This document shows, piece after piece, positions 26,962 to 35,948 of a stretch of 64,000 bases of DNA (position 1 is the first letter of the stretch; every line of letters starts with the position of its first letter). The stretch comes from CAWDPQ01 sp049642465 (GTDB taxonomy: Bacteria; Acidobacteriota; Vicinamibacteria; Vicinamibacterales; 2-12-FULL-66-21), in NCBI GenBank assembly GCA_049642465.1, contig JBAROV010000148.1, forward strand, positions 23,092 to 87,091, written 5' to 3'. Under the pieces are notes generated by a model. It did not search any database and was not told the origin of the DNA. It worked only from the letters and a program-made list of their open reading frames with translations. A program made the position numbers and the translations under genes.

Positions 26962-27834
26962 ATGGCTGTATTAATCGACAAGAACACGCGCCTGATCGTC
27001 CAGGGCATGACCGGCCGCGAGGGGACGTTCCACGCAAAACAGGCGGCGGCTTACGGCACTCAGGTCGTGGGCGGCGTGACACCGGGCAAAGGAGGCACGA
27101 CCCACGAAGGCTGGCCGGTGTTCAACACGGTCGCCGACGCCGTACGCCAGACCGGCGCGAACGCCTCGGTCATCTTCGTTCCTCCGCCCTTTGCAGCCGA
27201 CGCCATCATGGAGGCGACTGACGCCGGCCTGCCGCTGACCGTGTGCATCACCGAAGGGATTCCCACGATCGACATGATGCGCGCGCTGACCGTCGTCCGG
27301 GCGTCGAAGACGCGACTGATCGGACCCAACTGCCCGGGCCTGATCACCGCTGGCCAGGCGAAGGCGGGCATTATTCCGGGACACATTTGCCGGGAAGGGC
27401 GCGTGGGGATCGTGTCAAAAAGCGGGACGCTCACCTACGAAGCCATTCATCAGTTGACCAAGCTGGGCCTTGGCCAGACGACGTGCATCGGCATCGGTGG
27501 AGATCCTTTGATCGGGACCAGCTTTATCGACGCGTTGATGCTGTTTGCGAATGATGCGGCGACGGAAGCCGTCGTGATAATCGGCGAAATCGGTGGCACG
27601 GCCGAAGAAGAGGCCGCCGCATTCATTTCGCGCAGCTTCCACAAACCTGTGGTGGGATTCATTGCCGGCCAGACCGCACCGCCCGGCCGGCGGATGGGCC
27701 ATGCCGGCGCGATCATTGCGGGCGGCAAAGGCACGGCGGCCGAAAAAATGGCTGCGCTTTCGAGCGCCGGCGTTCATGTCGTCAAGAGCCCAGCCGATAT
27801 TGGCAGCGCCGTCACGCAGGCTCTGCGGGCCTAG
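26962..27834 (+). CDS. sucD: Succinyl-CoA synthetase alpha subunit
   Basis: This 290-residue protein has the CoA-binding Rossmann part (LIVQGMTGREGTFHAKQ, GTQVVGGVTPGKGGTTH), IGPNCPGLITAGQAKAGIIPG, and the active-site region VGIVSKSGTLTYE, with the phosphohistidine loop in GRRMGHAGAIIAGGKGTA. With SucC it converts succinyl-CoA to succinate with substrate-level phosphorylation. korA starts 59 bp later. Confidence 0.97.
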   Translation: MAVLIDKNTRLIVQGMTGREGTFHAKQAAAYGTQVVGGVTPGKGGTTHEGWPVFNTVADAVRQTGANASVIFVPPPFAADAIMEATDAGLPLTVCITEGIPTIDMMRALTVVRASKTRLIGPNCPGLITAGQAKAGIIPGHICREGRVGIVSKSGTLTYEAIHQLTKLGLGQTTCIGIGGDPLIGTSFIDALMLFANDAATEAVVIIGEIGGTAEEEAAAFISRSFHKPVVGFIAGQTAPPGRRMGHAGAIIAGGKGTAAEKMAALSSAGVHVVKSPADIGSAVTQALRA

Positions 27835-27893
27835 ATGAGCCCGGCTGGTATAATTCCCTCAACCGCCTTCGCTTACGGTCAAGGACCCCATTA

Positions 27894-29786
27894 ATGGCTT
27901 CGACTGACCTCGCGGTTCAGGAGGCCGCCATGCCGCCAGCCTCCAGCCGCATCGTGAACGATCTCAGCATCCAGGTTGCCACGGTGAACGGATCCGGCAG
28001 CCAAACGGCGAACCTCGTCCTCCTGCGCTCGATTTTCCAGATGGGCGTGCCAGTCTCCGGCAAGAACATGTTCCCCTCGAACATTGCAGGGCTGCCGACC
28101 TGGTACACGGTTCGCGCCAACCGGCACGGATACGGCGCGCGCAAGAAGGAAGTCGACTTCCTCGTGGCAATGAATCCGGAAACGGCGAAAGAAGACGTAC
28201 TGACGCTCGATCCTGGTTCGGCGGTGCTCTACGACGAGCCGCTCAAGCTCGACGCGCTTCGATCGGATCTGGTCTTCTATCCCGTTCCCTTTGACAAGAT
28301 CGTCGCCGAAGTCTGCAAGGACGCGAAGCTGCGCCGCCTCGTCAAGAACATGATTTACGACGGCGTGCTCTCGCAGCTCCTCAACATCGACATGGAGCAG
28401 ATGGCGCACGCCCTTCGCCGGCAGCTCGGGAAAAAGCTCAAGGCGGTCGAACTGAACCTCGGTGCGCTGCAGGCGGGCGCCAAGTTCGCCGAGGAACATC
28501 TCGTCAAGCGCGATCCGTTCTGGATCGAGCCGATGGACAAAACGCGCGGCATGATTCTGGTGGAAGGCAATGCCGCGGCAGCGCTCGGCTGCATGATGGC
28601 CGGCGTCACCGTCATTGCCTGGTATCCAATTACCCCATCGTCTTCGTTGCCGGAAACGCTCATCGGTTATCTGAAGAAGTACCGGCACGATCCGTCAACG
28701 GGTAAGGCGACCTACGCCATCGTGCAAGCGGAGGACGAGATTGCGGCGATCGGGATGGTGCTCGGAGCAGGATGGGCGGGCGCCCGCGCAATGACGTCCA
28801 CTTCGGGGCCAGGGATCTCGCTGATGGGCGAGTTCGCCGGCCTGGCGTATTACGCGGAACTTCCGGGCGTCGTGTTTGACATTCAGCGGGTCGGCCCTTC
28901 CACGGGTCTCCCGACCCGAACGGCGCAGAGCGATCTCCTCAGCCTGGCGCTGCTGTCGCACGGCGATACGAAGCATGTGATGCTCATTCCCGGAACCGTG
29001 GAAGAGTGCTACACGATGTCGATGGACGCGTTCGACATCGCCGAGCGTCTCCAGACGCTGGTGTTCGTCATGAGCGATCTCGATCTCGGGATGAACACGT
29101 GGATGTCGAAGACGTTCCAGTACCCGGAGCGTCCGCTCGATCGAGGAAAACTCCTCGACCAGCAGACGCTGGCACGCATCGGTGAGTGGGGACGCTATAA
29201 AGATGTGGACGGCGATGGTATTCCGTACCGCACCATCCCTGGCACCAAGATGCCGGCGTACTTCACGCGAGGCTCCGGCCATAACGAAAAGGGTCAGTAC
29301 AGCGAGCGGCCGGACGATTACGTGCACAACATGGACCGGCTCGCGCGGAAGTTCGAAACCGCCCGGACGTTGATGCCGAAGCCGGAAGTCGATCCTGTGG
29401 CGGGCGCAGCCATTGGCATCATTGGCTACGGGACCAGCCACCCGGCGATCCTCGAGAGCCGCGACCAGCTGACGCAGGAAAACGATGTGCGCGCGAGTTA
29501 TCTCCGGCTCCGCGCTTATCCGTTCACCTCGGAACTCACGGAATTCATCGACACGCATCAGCGCGTCTACGTCGTCGAACAGAACCGCGACGCGCAGATG
29601 CTCGGGTTGATGCGTCTCGAGCTGGATCCGGGACAGATCGCTAAGCTGCGAAGCGTTCGGCATTACAGCGGTTTGCCGATCGACGCACGCTCCGTGACTG
29701 AGGAGATTCTCATACAGGAAGGTTTGAAGCGCCGTCAGGCAGAGAAAGAGCCTGTAACACCGGCGCTGGCTACAGGAGGGGAGTAG
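27894..29786 (+). CDS. korA: 2-oxoacid:ferredoxin oxidoreductase, fused gamma-alpha subunit
   Basis: This 630-residue protein has an N-terminal gamma domain (VNGSGSQTANLVLLRSIFQMGVPVSGKNMFPSNI, about residues 20-200) fused to the alpha pyrimidine-binding domain starting near GNAAAALGCMMAGVTVIAWYPITPSSSLPE. The C-terminal part has YVVEQNRDAQMLGLMR. This is the two-subunit KorAB layout that makes or uses 2-oxoglutarate and succinyl-CoA with ferredoxin. Placement directly after sucCD supports 2-oxoglutarate as substrate over pyruvate. Confidence 0.93.
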   Translation: MASTDLAVQEAAMPPASSRIVNDLSIQVATVNGSGSQTANLVLLRSIFQMGVPVSGKNMFPSNIAGLPTWYTVRANRHGYGARKKEVDFLVAMNPETAKEDVLTLDPGSAVLYDEPLKLDALRSDLVFYPVPFDKIVAEVCKDAKLRRLVKNMIYDGVLSQLLNIDMEQMAHALRRQLGKKLKAVELNLGALQAGAKFAEEHLVKRDPFWIEPMDKTRGMILVEGNAAAALGCMMAGVTVIAWYPITPSSSLPETLIGYLKKYRHDPSTGKATYAIVQAEDEIAAIGMVLGAGWAGARAMTSTSGPGISLMGEFAGLAYYAELPGVVFDIQRVGPSTGLPTRTAQSDLLSLALLSHGDTKHVMLIPGTVEECYTMSMDAFDIAERLQTLVFVMSDLDLGMNTWMSKTFQYPERPLDRGKLLDQQTLARIGEWGRYKDVDGDGIPYRTIPGTKMPAYFTRGSGHNEKGQYSERPDDYVHNMDRLARKFETARTLMPKPEVDPVAGAAIGIIGYGTSHPAILESRDQLTQENDVRASYLRLRAYPFTSELTEFIDTHQRVYVVEQNRDAQMLGLMRLELDPGQIAKLRSVRHYSGLPIDARSVTEEILIQEGLKRRQAEKEPVTPALATGGE

Positions 29787-29805
29787 CGCCCCCAACACCA
29801 ATAAA

Positions 29806-30852
29806 ATGACGACCACCACTACGTCCGAACCCGGCAGGAAGCGCAACCGCATCGGACTCGAAGTGCAGCCGTATCGCGGCGGCAAGACGACGCTCTGCGC
29901 CGGCTGCGGACATAACGCCATCTCCGAACGCATCATCGATGCGTTTTTCGAGATGGGGATCGAGCCCACGCAGGTGATGAAACTCTCGGGGATCGGGTGC
30001 TCGAGCAAGAGCCCCGCGTATTTCCTGGGTTCCGCGCACGGATTCAACAGCGTCCATGGACGAATGCCGTCGGTTGGAACGGGAGCCCTGCTGGCGAACC
30101 GCACGCTAATGGCGATTGGAGTGAGCGGCGATGGAGATACAGGCGCCATCGGCATTGGCCAATTCGTCCATCTGATGCGGCGCAACCTGCCGATCATCTA
30201 CATCATCGAAGACAACGGCTGCTATGGGCTGACGAAGGGACAGTTTTCGCCGACTGCAGACGTCGGATCGACGCTGAAAACGGGGACACCCAATCAGCTG
30301 CCGCCGATCGATACCTGCCAGATGGCGATTCAACTCGGCGCTTCGTTTGTCGCGCGGTCCTTTTCCGGTGACAAAAAGCAGCTGCTGTCGATCTTGAAGG
30401 CAGCGTTGAGCCACCGCGGGACCGCCATGATTGATGTCCTGTCCCCCTGCGTCACGTTCAACGATCACGAGGGATCCACGAAAAGCTACGCCTACGCCAA
30501 AGATCACGATGATCCGGTCGGCGAAGTGAGCTTCGTTCCGTTTTTCGAGGACATCACCATCGAGTACGAGCCGGGAACCACGACGGAAGTGAAGATGCAC
30601 GATGGCTCGCGCCTGTACTTGAAGAAGGTGGAGGAGCACTACAACCCGAGGGACAAGCTCTCGGCAGTGAGATTGCTGCACGAAACCGCCGAGCGCGGCG
30701 AGTTTGCTACCGGCATCCTCTACGTGGAACCCGACAAGGACGATTTTCTGACGATGTTGAATCTGGTGGATGAGCCACTCGCGACCCTCCCGCTGGAACG
30801 AGTGCGGCCGGGTCGCGAGGTGCTGGCCGAAGTGATGGAAGGCCTTCGGTAA
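29806..30852 (+). CDS. korB: 2-oxoacid:ferredoxin oxidoreductase, beta subunit
   Basis: This 348-residue protein carries the thiamine-diphosphate site: TLCAGCGHNAISERI, LSGIGCSSKSPAYF, the VHGRMPSVGTGALLAN segment and GDGDTGAIGIGQFVHLMRRN with IIEDNGCYGLTKGQ. Cysteines near the N-terminus can contribute to a single 4Fe-4S cluster. It pairs with korA 19 bp upstream. Together with icd and sucCD it completes the isocitrate-to-succinate segment. Confidence 0.95.
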   Translation: MTTTTTSEPGRKRNRIGLEVQPYRGGKTTLCAGCGHNAISERIIDAFFEMGIEPTQVMKLSGIGCSSKSPAYFLGSAHGFNSVHGRMPSVGTGALLANRTLMAIGVSGDGDTGAIGIGQFVHLMRRNLPIIYIIEDNGCYGLTKGQFSPTADVGSTLKTGTPNQLPPIDTCQMAIQLGASFVARSFSGDKKQLLSILKAALSHRGTAMIDVLSPCVTFNDHEGSTKSYAYAKDHDDPVGEVSFVPFFEDITIEYEPGTTTEVKMHDGSRLYLKKVEEHYNPRDKLSAVRLLHETAERGEFATGILYVEPDKDDFLTMLNLVDEPLATLPLERVRPGREVLAEVMEGLR

Positions 30853-30861
30853 CCTTACCGA

Positions 30862-31548
30862 TCAGGCGTTGAGACCCGCGCGGCGGAACCGTCTGACGGC
30901 GCCAGCCATTCCCAGTCCAACCAGCAAGATGGTTCCCGGTTCCGGGACCGGCTCTGTCGCGGAGAAGTCGTACCGCACTGAGTCGATATGCCACGCGTTG
31001 GGGTAAAGAGGCCCGTAGGGCGAAAGGTTCACGGTGGTGGTGCCCCCGCCGAACAGCGTGTGCATGCCGCCGATGGGTAACGGGAGGGTGAAGCCACTTC
31101 CGTTCCTCGTCGGTGAGGGAGGGATGAGCAGGAAAGGCGCGGTCACCAGGGCCGAAGGAGCCAGTGCCGGGGCGATAAACGATCCGGCAAACTCGACCGA
31201 TGCGCCAGCGCCGCCCATGGTGGAGTTCAACGGATAGGTTTCGCCCTGGAAGCTGAGGGATCCCGTGAGATCCCCGCCGGACCAGAGCGCTTTCAGGTCG
31301 ACCAGGGTGCCGGGAGTGCACTCGGGCACCGAGCATTGTTGCCAGGGGTTGAAAATGCCGCCAACGACGTCCACCCGCGAGCTGAGTGAGAAGCCCTGCT
31401 CGCCGACGAGCTCAATCGTCCCACTCAAACCGGTCATCAGCAGGTAGCCGCCAGTGACGCGAATAGGCTCCGCCACCACGGTGGTTGGTATCGCAACCAT
31501 CGCAAGCAGCATCGACAGACGGGGCGCTTCACGTATGATCTTGTTCAC
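30862..31548 (-). CDS. PEP-CTERM sorting-domain protein
   Basis: I place the start at GTG 31548 because AGGAGG lies 8 nt upstream; the frame is open further 5'. The product has 228 residues, with a signal peptide (LSMLLAMVAIPTTVVA), a beta-rich secreted body and a C-terminal PEP-CTERM tail: PVPEPGTILLVGLGMAGAVRRFRRA, i.e. the PEP motif, a membrane helix and basic residues. Such proteins are processed by an exosortase in exopolysaccharide-producing bacteria; no exosortase is in the window. It is monocistronic and convergent with korB. Confidence 0.88.
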   Translation of the reverse strand: MNKIIREAPRLSMLLAMVAIPTTVVAEPIRVTGGYLLMTGLSGTIELVGEQGFSLSSRVDVVGGIFNPWQQCSVPECTPGTLVDLKALWSGGDLTGSLSFQGETYPLNSTMGGAGASVEFAGSFIAPALAPSALVTAPFLLIPPSPTRNGSGFTLPLPIGGMHTLFGGGTTTVNLSPYGPLYPNAWHIDSVRYDFSATEPVPEPGTILLVGLGMAGAVRRFRRAGLNA

Positions 31549-31660
31549 CGGATCAACCTCCTGTGGTACCCCATCACCCAGAACAGGCAATGAATGGCCC
31601 AAAGTGGGACCTTCTTCTTGTACGTGACCGCTCCAGGCGTGAGCTGAGTCTTCCGGAGCA

Positions 31661-33742
31661 ATGACAATGCCGATTCGTGCCGTCCTCAACGCGAGCTTCG
31701 TCTGCACAACCATTGTGCTGACTGCAGTGTCAGCATCAGCTCAGCAGGGGAAGCGCCCGCTGAGCGCTGACGACATCTACAACCTCCGCGAAGTTCGCGA
31801 CCCCCAGCGATCGCCGGATGGACGATGGGTCGCGTACACGGTCGCCCGGGCGATCAAGGACACGGACAAGAACGACACGGATGTGTGGATGGTCAGCTGG
31901 GACGGCAAGGATCAGATTCAGGTGACCTCAACGCCTGAATCCGAATCGAGTCCCCGATGGAGTCCCGACGGCAAATACCTGTCGTTCCTGTCCTCGCGTC
32001 AGGGCGCCAAGCGTGCTCAGGTCTGGCTGTTGAACCGGGCAGGCGGCGAAGCGGTCAAGCTCACCGATGTCAAAGGCAGCGTCTCTGATTACGCGTGGTC
32101 TCCTGATTCCCGTCAGCTCGCGCTCGTCGTGAAAGATCCCGATCCGCGCGATCCCGAAGAAGAGAAAGAGGCGGAAAAGCGGCCCGATGGAACGACGAAG
32201 ACGCCCAAGCCGATCGTGATCGACCGGTATGCGTTCAAACGGGATGGTGACGGATATCTTCGCGGCGAGCGCACACATCTCTATCTCTTTGACCTCACCG
32301 CGAAAAAGGCGGAGCTACTGACGCCAGGCACATTCAACGAAGAAGCGCCGACATGGTCACCCGACGGCAAACGCATCGCCTTCATGCGCCGCCATGGGCA
32401 GGGAGACATTGACCGGGCACCAAATCGCGACTTGTTCGTCATGGAAGCGTGCACGTGTGCGAGTCCACAGCAGCTGACGTTCACCACGGCCGAAGAAGTG
32501 GGCCGCCCGGAGTGGAGTCCCGACGGCAAATCAATCGCGTATCTGCTCGGCGACGAGCTGAAGTGGTCGGCGTACGACCAGGCCCAGTTGATGGTCATCC
32601 CATCCGGCGGTGGAACGGCAAAACCGCTCACGCCCTCGCTCGACCGGCCTGTCTCATCACCGGTCTGGGCCCGCGACGGAGCCGCGGTCGCGTTTGTTGT
32701 CGTGGACGATCGGGCGCAGCACGTCGCGAAGGTTCCCCTCGCCGGCAGCCGGGTGCAGAAGATCGTCGAGGGTCCGCAAGTGATCGATCGCTTGTCGGCG
32801 GGGCCAGACGAGGCGTTTGCGGTGCTGGCGTCAACGGCGACGAGCACGCCGGAAGTCCACGCGCTCGAAAATGGCCAGCTCCGCAAGCTGACCCATCAGA
32901 ATGACGGCTGGCTCGAGGGTCGCTTGCTCGGCACCACCGAAGCGTTCACGTCCATCAGCAAGGACGGCACGGAAGTCCACGGATTGATCGTCAAGCCCCC
33001 GACCTTTCAGTCCGGCCGCCGGTATCCGACGCTGCTGCGGATTCATGGAGGTCCGAACGGTCAGGATGCGCATTCGTTCAGCTTCGAGCGCGAGCTGTTT
33101 GCCGCGAATGGTTACGTCGTTGTGGCGGTGAATTACCGCGGCAGCAACGGGCGCGGCAGCGCCTATCAGAAAGCGATCTACGCCGACTGGGGCAACAAGG
33201 AAGTGATCGACTTGCTTGGCGCCATGGATCACGTCGTGAAGATCGGCATCGCCGATGCAAATCGGCTCGGAATTGGCGGCTGGAGCTACGGCGGCATCCT
33301 CACCAACTACACGATTGCGACGGATGGCCGCTTCAAGGCCGCGATCAGCGGGGCGGGCAGCTCGAATCAAATCTCAATGTACGGCACGGACCAGTACATC
33401 ACGCAGTACGAGACGGAGCTGGGACCGCCCTGGAAGAATCAGGACGTCTGGGTCAAGGTGTCGTATCCGTTCTTCCACGCCGACCGGATCAAGACACCCA
33501 CGCTTTTCATGTGCGGAGAAAAGGATTTCAACGTGCCGCTGCTCGGAAGCGAACAGATGTACCAGGCGCTCAAGAGCCTGAACGTCGACAGCGAGCTCGT
33601 GATCTATCCGAACCAGTATCACGGAATCACGACGCCGAGCTACAAGAAGGATCGGCTGGAGCGCTACGTCGCGTGGTACGACAAGTACCTGAAGAAGGAT
33701 GCGGCATCGAAAACTGAGAGTCCGGGCCGCCAGCAAGACTAG
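31661..33742 (+). CDS. Secreted S9-family prolyl oligopeptidase-type serine peptidase
   Basis: This 693-residue protein has a signal peptide ending ASAQ near residue 29. A seven-bladed propeller region follows with repeated SPDG(K/R) motifs (WSPDGKYLSFLS, WSPDGKRIAFMRR, WSPDGKSIAYLL). The C-terminal alpha/beta-hydrolase domain has the nucleophile at about Ser542 in GGWSYGG, the acid in CGEKDFNVPL and the His in YPNQYHGI. It resembles acylaminoacyl-peptidase and dipeptidyl-peptidase IV-like enzymes of the periplasm. It is transcribed away from the PEP-CTERM gene. Confidence 0.93.
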   Translation: MTMPIRAVLNASFVCTTIVLTAVSASAQQGKRPLSADDIYNLREVRDPQRSPDGRWVAYTVARAIKDTDKNDTDVWMVSWDGKDQIQVTSTPESESSPRWSPDGKYLSFLSSRQGAKRAQVWLLNRAGGEAVKLTDVKGSVSDYAWSPDSRQLALVVKDPDPRDPEEEKEAEKRPDGTTKTPKPIVIDRYAFKRDGDGYLRGERTHLYLFDLTAKKAELLTPGTFNEEAPTWSPDGKRIAFMRRHGQGDIDRAPNRDLFVMEACTCASPQQLTFTTAEEVGRPEWSPDGKSIAYLLGDELKWSAYDQAQLMVIPSGGGTAKPLTPSLDRPVSSPVWARDGAAVAFVVVDDRAQHVAKVPLAGSRVQKIVEGPQVIDRLSAGPDEAFAVLASTATSTPEVHALENGQLRKLTHQNDGWLEGRLLGTTEAFTSISKDGTEVHGLIVKPPTFQSGRRYPTLLRIHGGPNGQDAHSFSFERELFAANGYVVVAVNYRGSNGRGSAYQKAIYADWGNKEVIDLLGAMDHVVKIGIADANRLGIGGWSYGGILTNYTIATDGRFKAAISGAGSSNQISMYGTDQYITQYETELGPPWKNQDVWVKVSYPFFHADRIKTPTLFMCGEKDFNVPLLGSEQMYQALKSLNVDSELVIYPNQYHGITTPSYKKDRLERYVAWYDKYLKKDAASKTESPGRQQD

Positions 33743-33969
33743 CCTTCGGTCTTGTCCACGTTGGCCCCGATGACATCCTGCGCAATGGCCGTCGGGTCGT
33801 CTGGAAGCCCTTCCTCGTCCAGCGCCGGTGCGTTCGGATTGCCCTGTTGCGGCGAGTCGGACGGGCGATCCCCTTCGACCGCGCCGATGTGCTCGTCGCT
33901 GTCCGCGCGCTCGTGACCTTGCATGTTATTCATGCACTCCTCTTCCGGCGTGTTCGATTTGGCAGACAT
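33739..33969 (-). CDS. Small acidic protein of unknown function
   Basis: This 76-residue, strongly acidic protein (MSAKSNTPEEECMNNMQGHE) is rich in Asp, Glu, Pro and Asn and looks largely disordered. The chosen ATG at 33969 has CAGGTGA upstream; a second Met at 33933 is also possible. It overlaps the S9 peptidase stop by 4 bp on the other strand and is divergent from ndk, with only 16 bp between the two starts. Coding is plausible from composition; no function is recognised. Confidence 0.5.
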   Translation of the reverse strand: MSAKSNTPEEECMNNMQGHERADSDEHIGAVEGDRPSDSPQQGNPNAPALDEEGLPDDPTAIAQDVIGANVDKTEG

Positions 33970-33985
33970 ATAATTCACCTGATAT

Positions 33986-34402
33986 ATGGAACGTACACTC
34001 GCTATCATCAAACCGGACGCCGTCGCCTCGCGCGCCGCCGGACGCATCATTCAGCGCATCGAAGAGGCCGGATTCCAGATTCGTGCCATGAGGATGCTGA
34101 ATCTGTCCGCTCGCGAAGCGGAAGGGTTTTATGCCGTCCACCGCGAGCGCCCCTTTTTCGGCAGTCTGACGAGATTCATGTCGTCAGGTCCGGTGATCGT
34201 CCTCGCGCTCGAAGCGGAGGATGCGATCAGGAAATGGAGGACCCTCATGGGCGCCACCGATCCCGCAAAGGCTGATCCCGGAACGCTCCGGAAAGAGTTC
34301 GGTCGCTCGATCGAGCACAACGCCACCCATGGTTCTGATGCGCCCGACACAGCGGCCTTCGAGCTGGGCTACTTTTTTCGCGGTGTAGAACTGACGCGGT
34401 AA
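33986..34402 (+). CDS. ndk: Nucleoside diphosphate kinase
   Basis: This 138-residue protein starts MERTLAIIKPDAVASRAAGRII. It contains the FYAVHRERPFFGSLTRFMSSGPVIVLALE stretch, MGATDPAKADPGTLRKEFG and the active-site His in SIEHNATHGSDA, all NDK signatures. It moves gamma phosphates between NTPs and NDPs. No strong ribosome-binding site precedes the ATG. It is followed by a DUF2905 gene and dcd, so a nucleotide-metabolism cluster is likely. Confidence 0.97.
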   Translation: MERTLAIIKPDAVASRAAGRIIQRIEEAGFQIRAMRMLNLSAREAEGFYAVHRERPFFGSLTRFMSSGPVIVLALEAEDAIRKWRTLMGATDPAKADPGTLRKEFGRSIEHNATHGSDAPDTAAFELGYFFRGVELTR

Positions 34403-34405
34403 GTC

Positions 34406-34600
34406 GTGGGTAAACTGCTGGTCATCATCGGCGTGATTGTGGCGGGCGTGGGACTCCTCGTCATGATGGGCGTGCCGATTGGCCGGCTGCCCGGCGATTT
34501 CACGGTTCGGCGCGGGAACACGACTTTCTACTTTCCGCTGGCCACGTCCATTCTGGCCAGCATCCTTCTCACGCTGCTGCTCACGCTTTTCAGGCGCTGA
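34406..34600 (+). CDS. DUF2905 family small membrane protein
   Basis: This 64-residue protein starts at GTG. It has two membrane helices (LLVIIGVIVAGVGLLVMMG and FPLATSILASILLTLLLTLF) separated by IGRLPGDFTVRRGNTTFYFP. That spacing and the GRLPGD motif are the DUF2905 pattern. The function is unknown. It starts 3 bp after ndk and 22 bp before dcd. Confidence 0.9.
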   Translation: MGKLLVIIGVIVAGVGLLVMMGVPIGRLPGDFTVRRGNTTFYFPLATSILASILLTLLLTLFRR

Positions 34601-34622
34601 GCGCTTTTTCAGTCGAGGACCG

Positions 34623-35177
34623 ATGGCCATCAAGTCCGACAAGTGGATCAAGCGCATGGCGCGCGAGCACAAGATGATCGAGCCGTTCGAGGAGCGGCAG
34701 GTGCGCGCTGGTGTGGTCTCCTACGGATTGTCGTCCTACGGGTACGACATTCGCGTTGCCGACGAATTCAAAATATTCACGAACATCAACAACACGCTGA
34801 TCGATCCCAAGAATTTCGATCCTCGATCGTTCGTCGACATCAGAGCCGACACCTGCATCGTTCCACCGAACTCCTTTGCGCTCGCGCGGACGGTGGAGTA
34901 TTTCCGGATCCCCCGCGACGTTCTCACGGTCTGTCTGGGCAAATCCACCTACGCCCGCTGCGGCATCATCGTCAATGTGACGCCGTTCGAACCGGAATGG
35001 GAGGGGACGGCCACGCTCGAGATCTCCAACACGACGCCGCTGCCCGCCGTGATCTATGCGAACGAGGGGATTGCCCAGGTGCTGTTCTTCCAGAGCGACG
35101 AGCCGTGCGAGATCTCGTACGGCGACAAGAAGGGGAAGTATCTCAAACAGCAAGAGGTGACGCTGCCGAGGATTTGA
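34623..35177 (+). CDS. dcd: dCTP deaminase
   Basis: This protein has 184 residues from the ATG at 34623 (MAIKSDKWIKRMAREHKMIEPF). It has SYGLSSYGYDIRVADEF, the GKSTYARCGIIVNVTPFEPEWEG catalytic block with the Glu base, and ANEGIAQVLFF. This is trimeric Dcd of the dUTPase fold, which makes dUTP from dCTP; whether it also hydrolyses dUTP cannot be decided from sequence alone. An upstream in-frame extension was rejected because it overlaps the DUF2905 gene. Confidence 0.95.
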   Translation: MAIKSDKWIKRMAREHKMIEPFEERQVRAGVVSYGLSSYGYDIRVADEFKIFTNINNTLIDPKNFDPRSFVDIRADTCIVPPNSFALARTVEYFRIPRDVLTVCLGKSTYARCGIIVNVTPFEPEWEGTATLEISNTTPLPAVIYANEGIAQVLFFQSDEPCEISYGDKKGKYLKQQEVTLPRI

Positions 35178-35207
35178 TTGGGTCTGACGCTTGTCAGACG
35201 CTGGTCG

Positions 35208-35948
35208 CTAGTCGCACGTCAGTCTCTCGATCAGGGGCAAGGCTTCTTCTGACGGCATAGCAATCGCCAGATCCGCGGCGCCTGCCGCATCCGTCGTCAT
35301 CGGATTGATTTCCGCCGTGAACGCGCCTCTGCGTCGTGCATCGTGCAGCAGGCCGGCGGCCGGATAGACGACGGATGACGTGCCGATAGACAGGAACACA
35401 TCGCACGCGGTCGCGGCGGCAGCGCGTCGGAGGACGTCGGGATCCAGCGCTTCGCCGAACCAGACCACCCCGGGGCGGGCGAGGGCGCCGCAACCAGAGC
35501 AGCGGGGCGGAAGATGGGGTAGAGGAGCCCGCCGATCTTCCCATGGTTCTGCGCCGCACCCAGCGGCACAGCATAGTTCCCAAATCGAACCGTGTACGCG
35601 AATCAGCCGGGCGCCGGCGCGTTCGTGCAGGCCGTCAACGTTTTGAGTAATCAGGGTGAAGCCGTCTCTTGTGCTCCAGCGCGCGAGCACGTCGTGCGCG
35701 GCGTTCGGCTTGCACGACGCGATGAGCGATCGACGCCAGTCGTACCATTCCCATACGAGCGTCGGGTTTCGGCTGAAGGCCTCGGGTGTGGCGAGATCTT
35801 CCGGGCGATACGTGCGCCAGAGGCCACCCGCGCCGCGGAAGGTCGGGACGCCGCTCGCTGTGGACACGCCGGCGCCCGTGATGGCGGTCACGGACCGTGC
35901 GCCCCGGATCCTTTCGGCCAGGATTTCGAGGTTTAGAATTGCTGTCAT
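35208..35948 (-). CDS. NAD-dependent protein deacylase of the sirtuin family
   Basis: This 246-residue protein has AITGAGVSTASGVPTFRG, the catalytic region ITQNVDGLHERAG with the His in VHGSIWELCC, Cys pairs of the zinc site (CCAAGCG and CSGCG), and FLSIGTSSVVYPAAGL. It removes acyl groups from lysine using NAD. The ATG shares two bases with the start codon of the gene on the other strand. It is CobB-like, but I do not assign the symbol. Confidence 0.92.
   Translation of the reverse strand: MTAILNLEILAERIRGARSVTAITGAGVSTASGVPTFRGAGGLWRTYRPEDLATPEAFSRNPTLVWEWYDWRRSLIASCKPNAAHDVLARWSTRDGFTLITQNVDGLHERAGARLIRVHGSIWELCCAAGCGAEPWEDRRAPLPHLPPRCSGCGALARPGVVWFGEALDPDVLRRAAAATACDVFLSIGTSSVVYPAAGLLHDARRRGAFTAEINPMTTDAAGAADLAIAMPSEEALPLIERLTCD

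Noticed and set aside
28695..30197. 500-residue minus-strand frame across korA and korB
   Set aside because: Antisense shadow of two well-supported genes.
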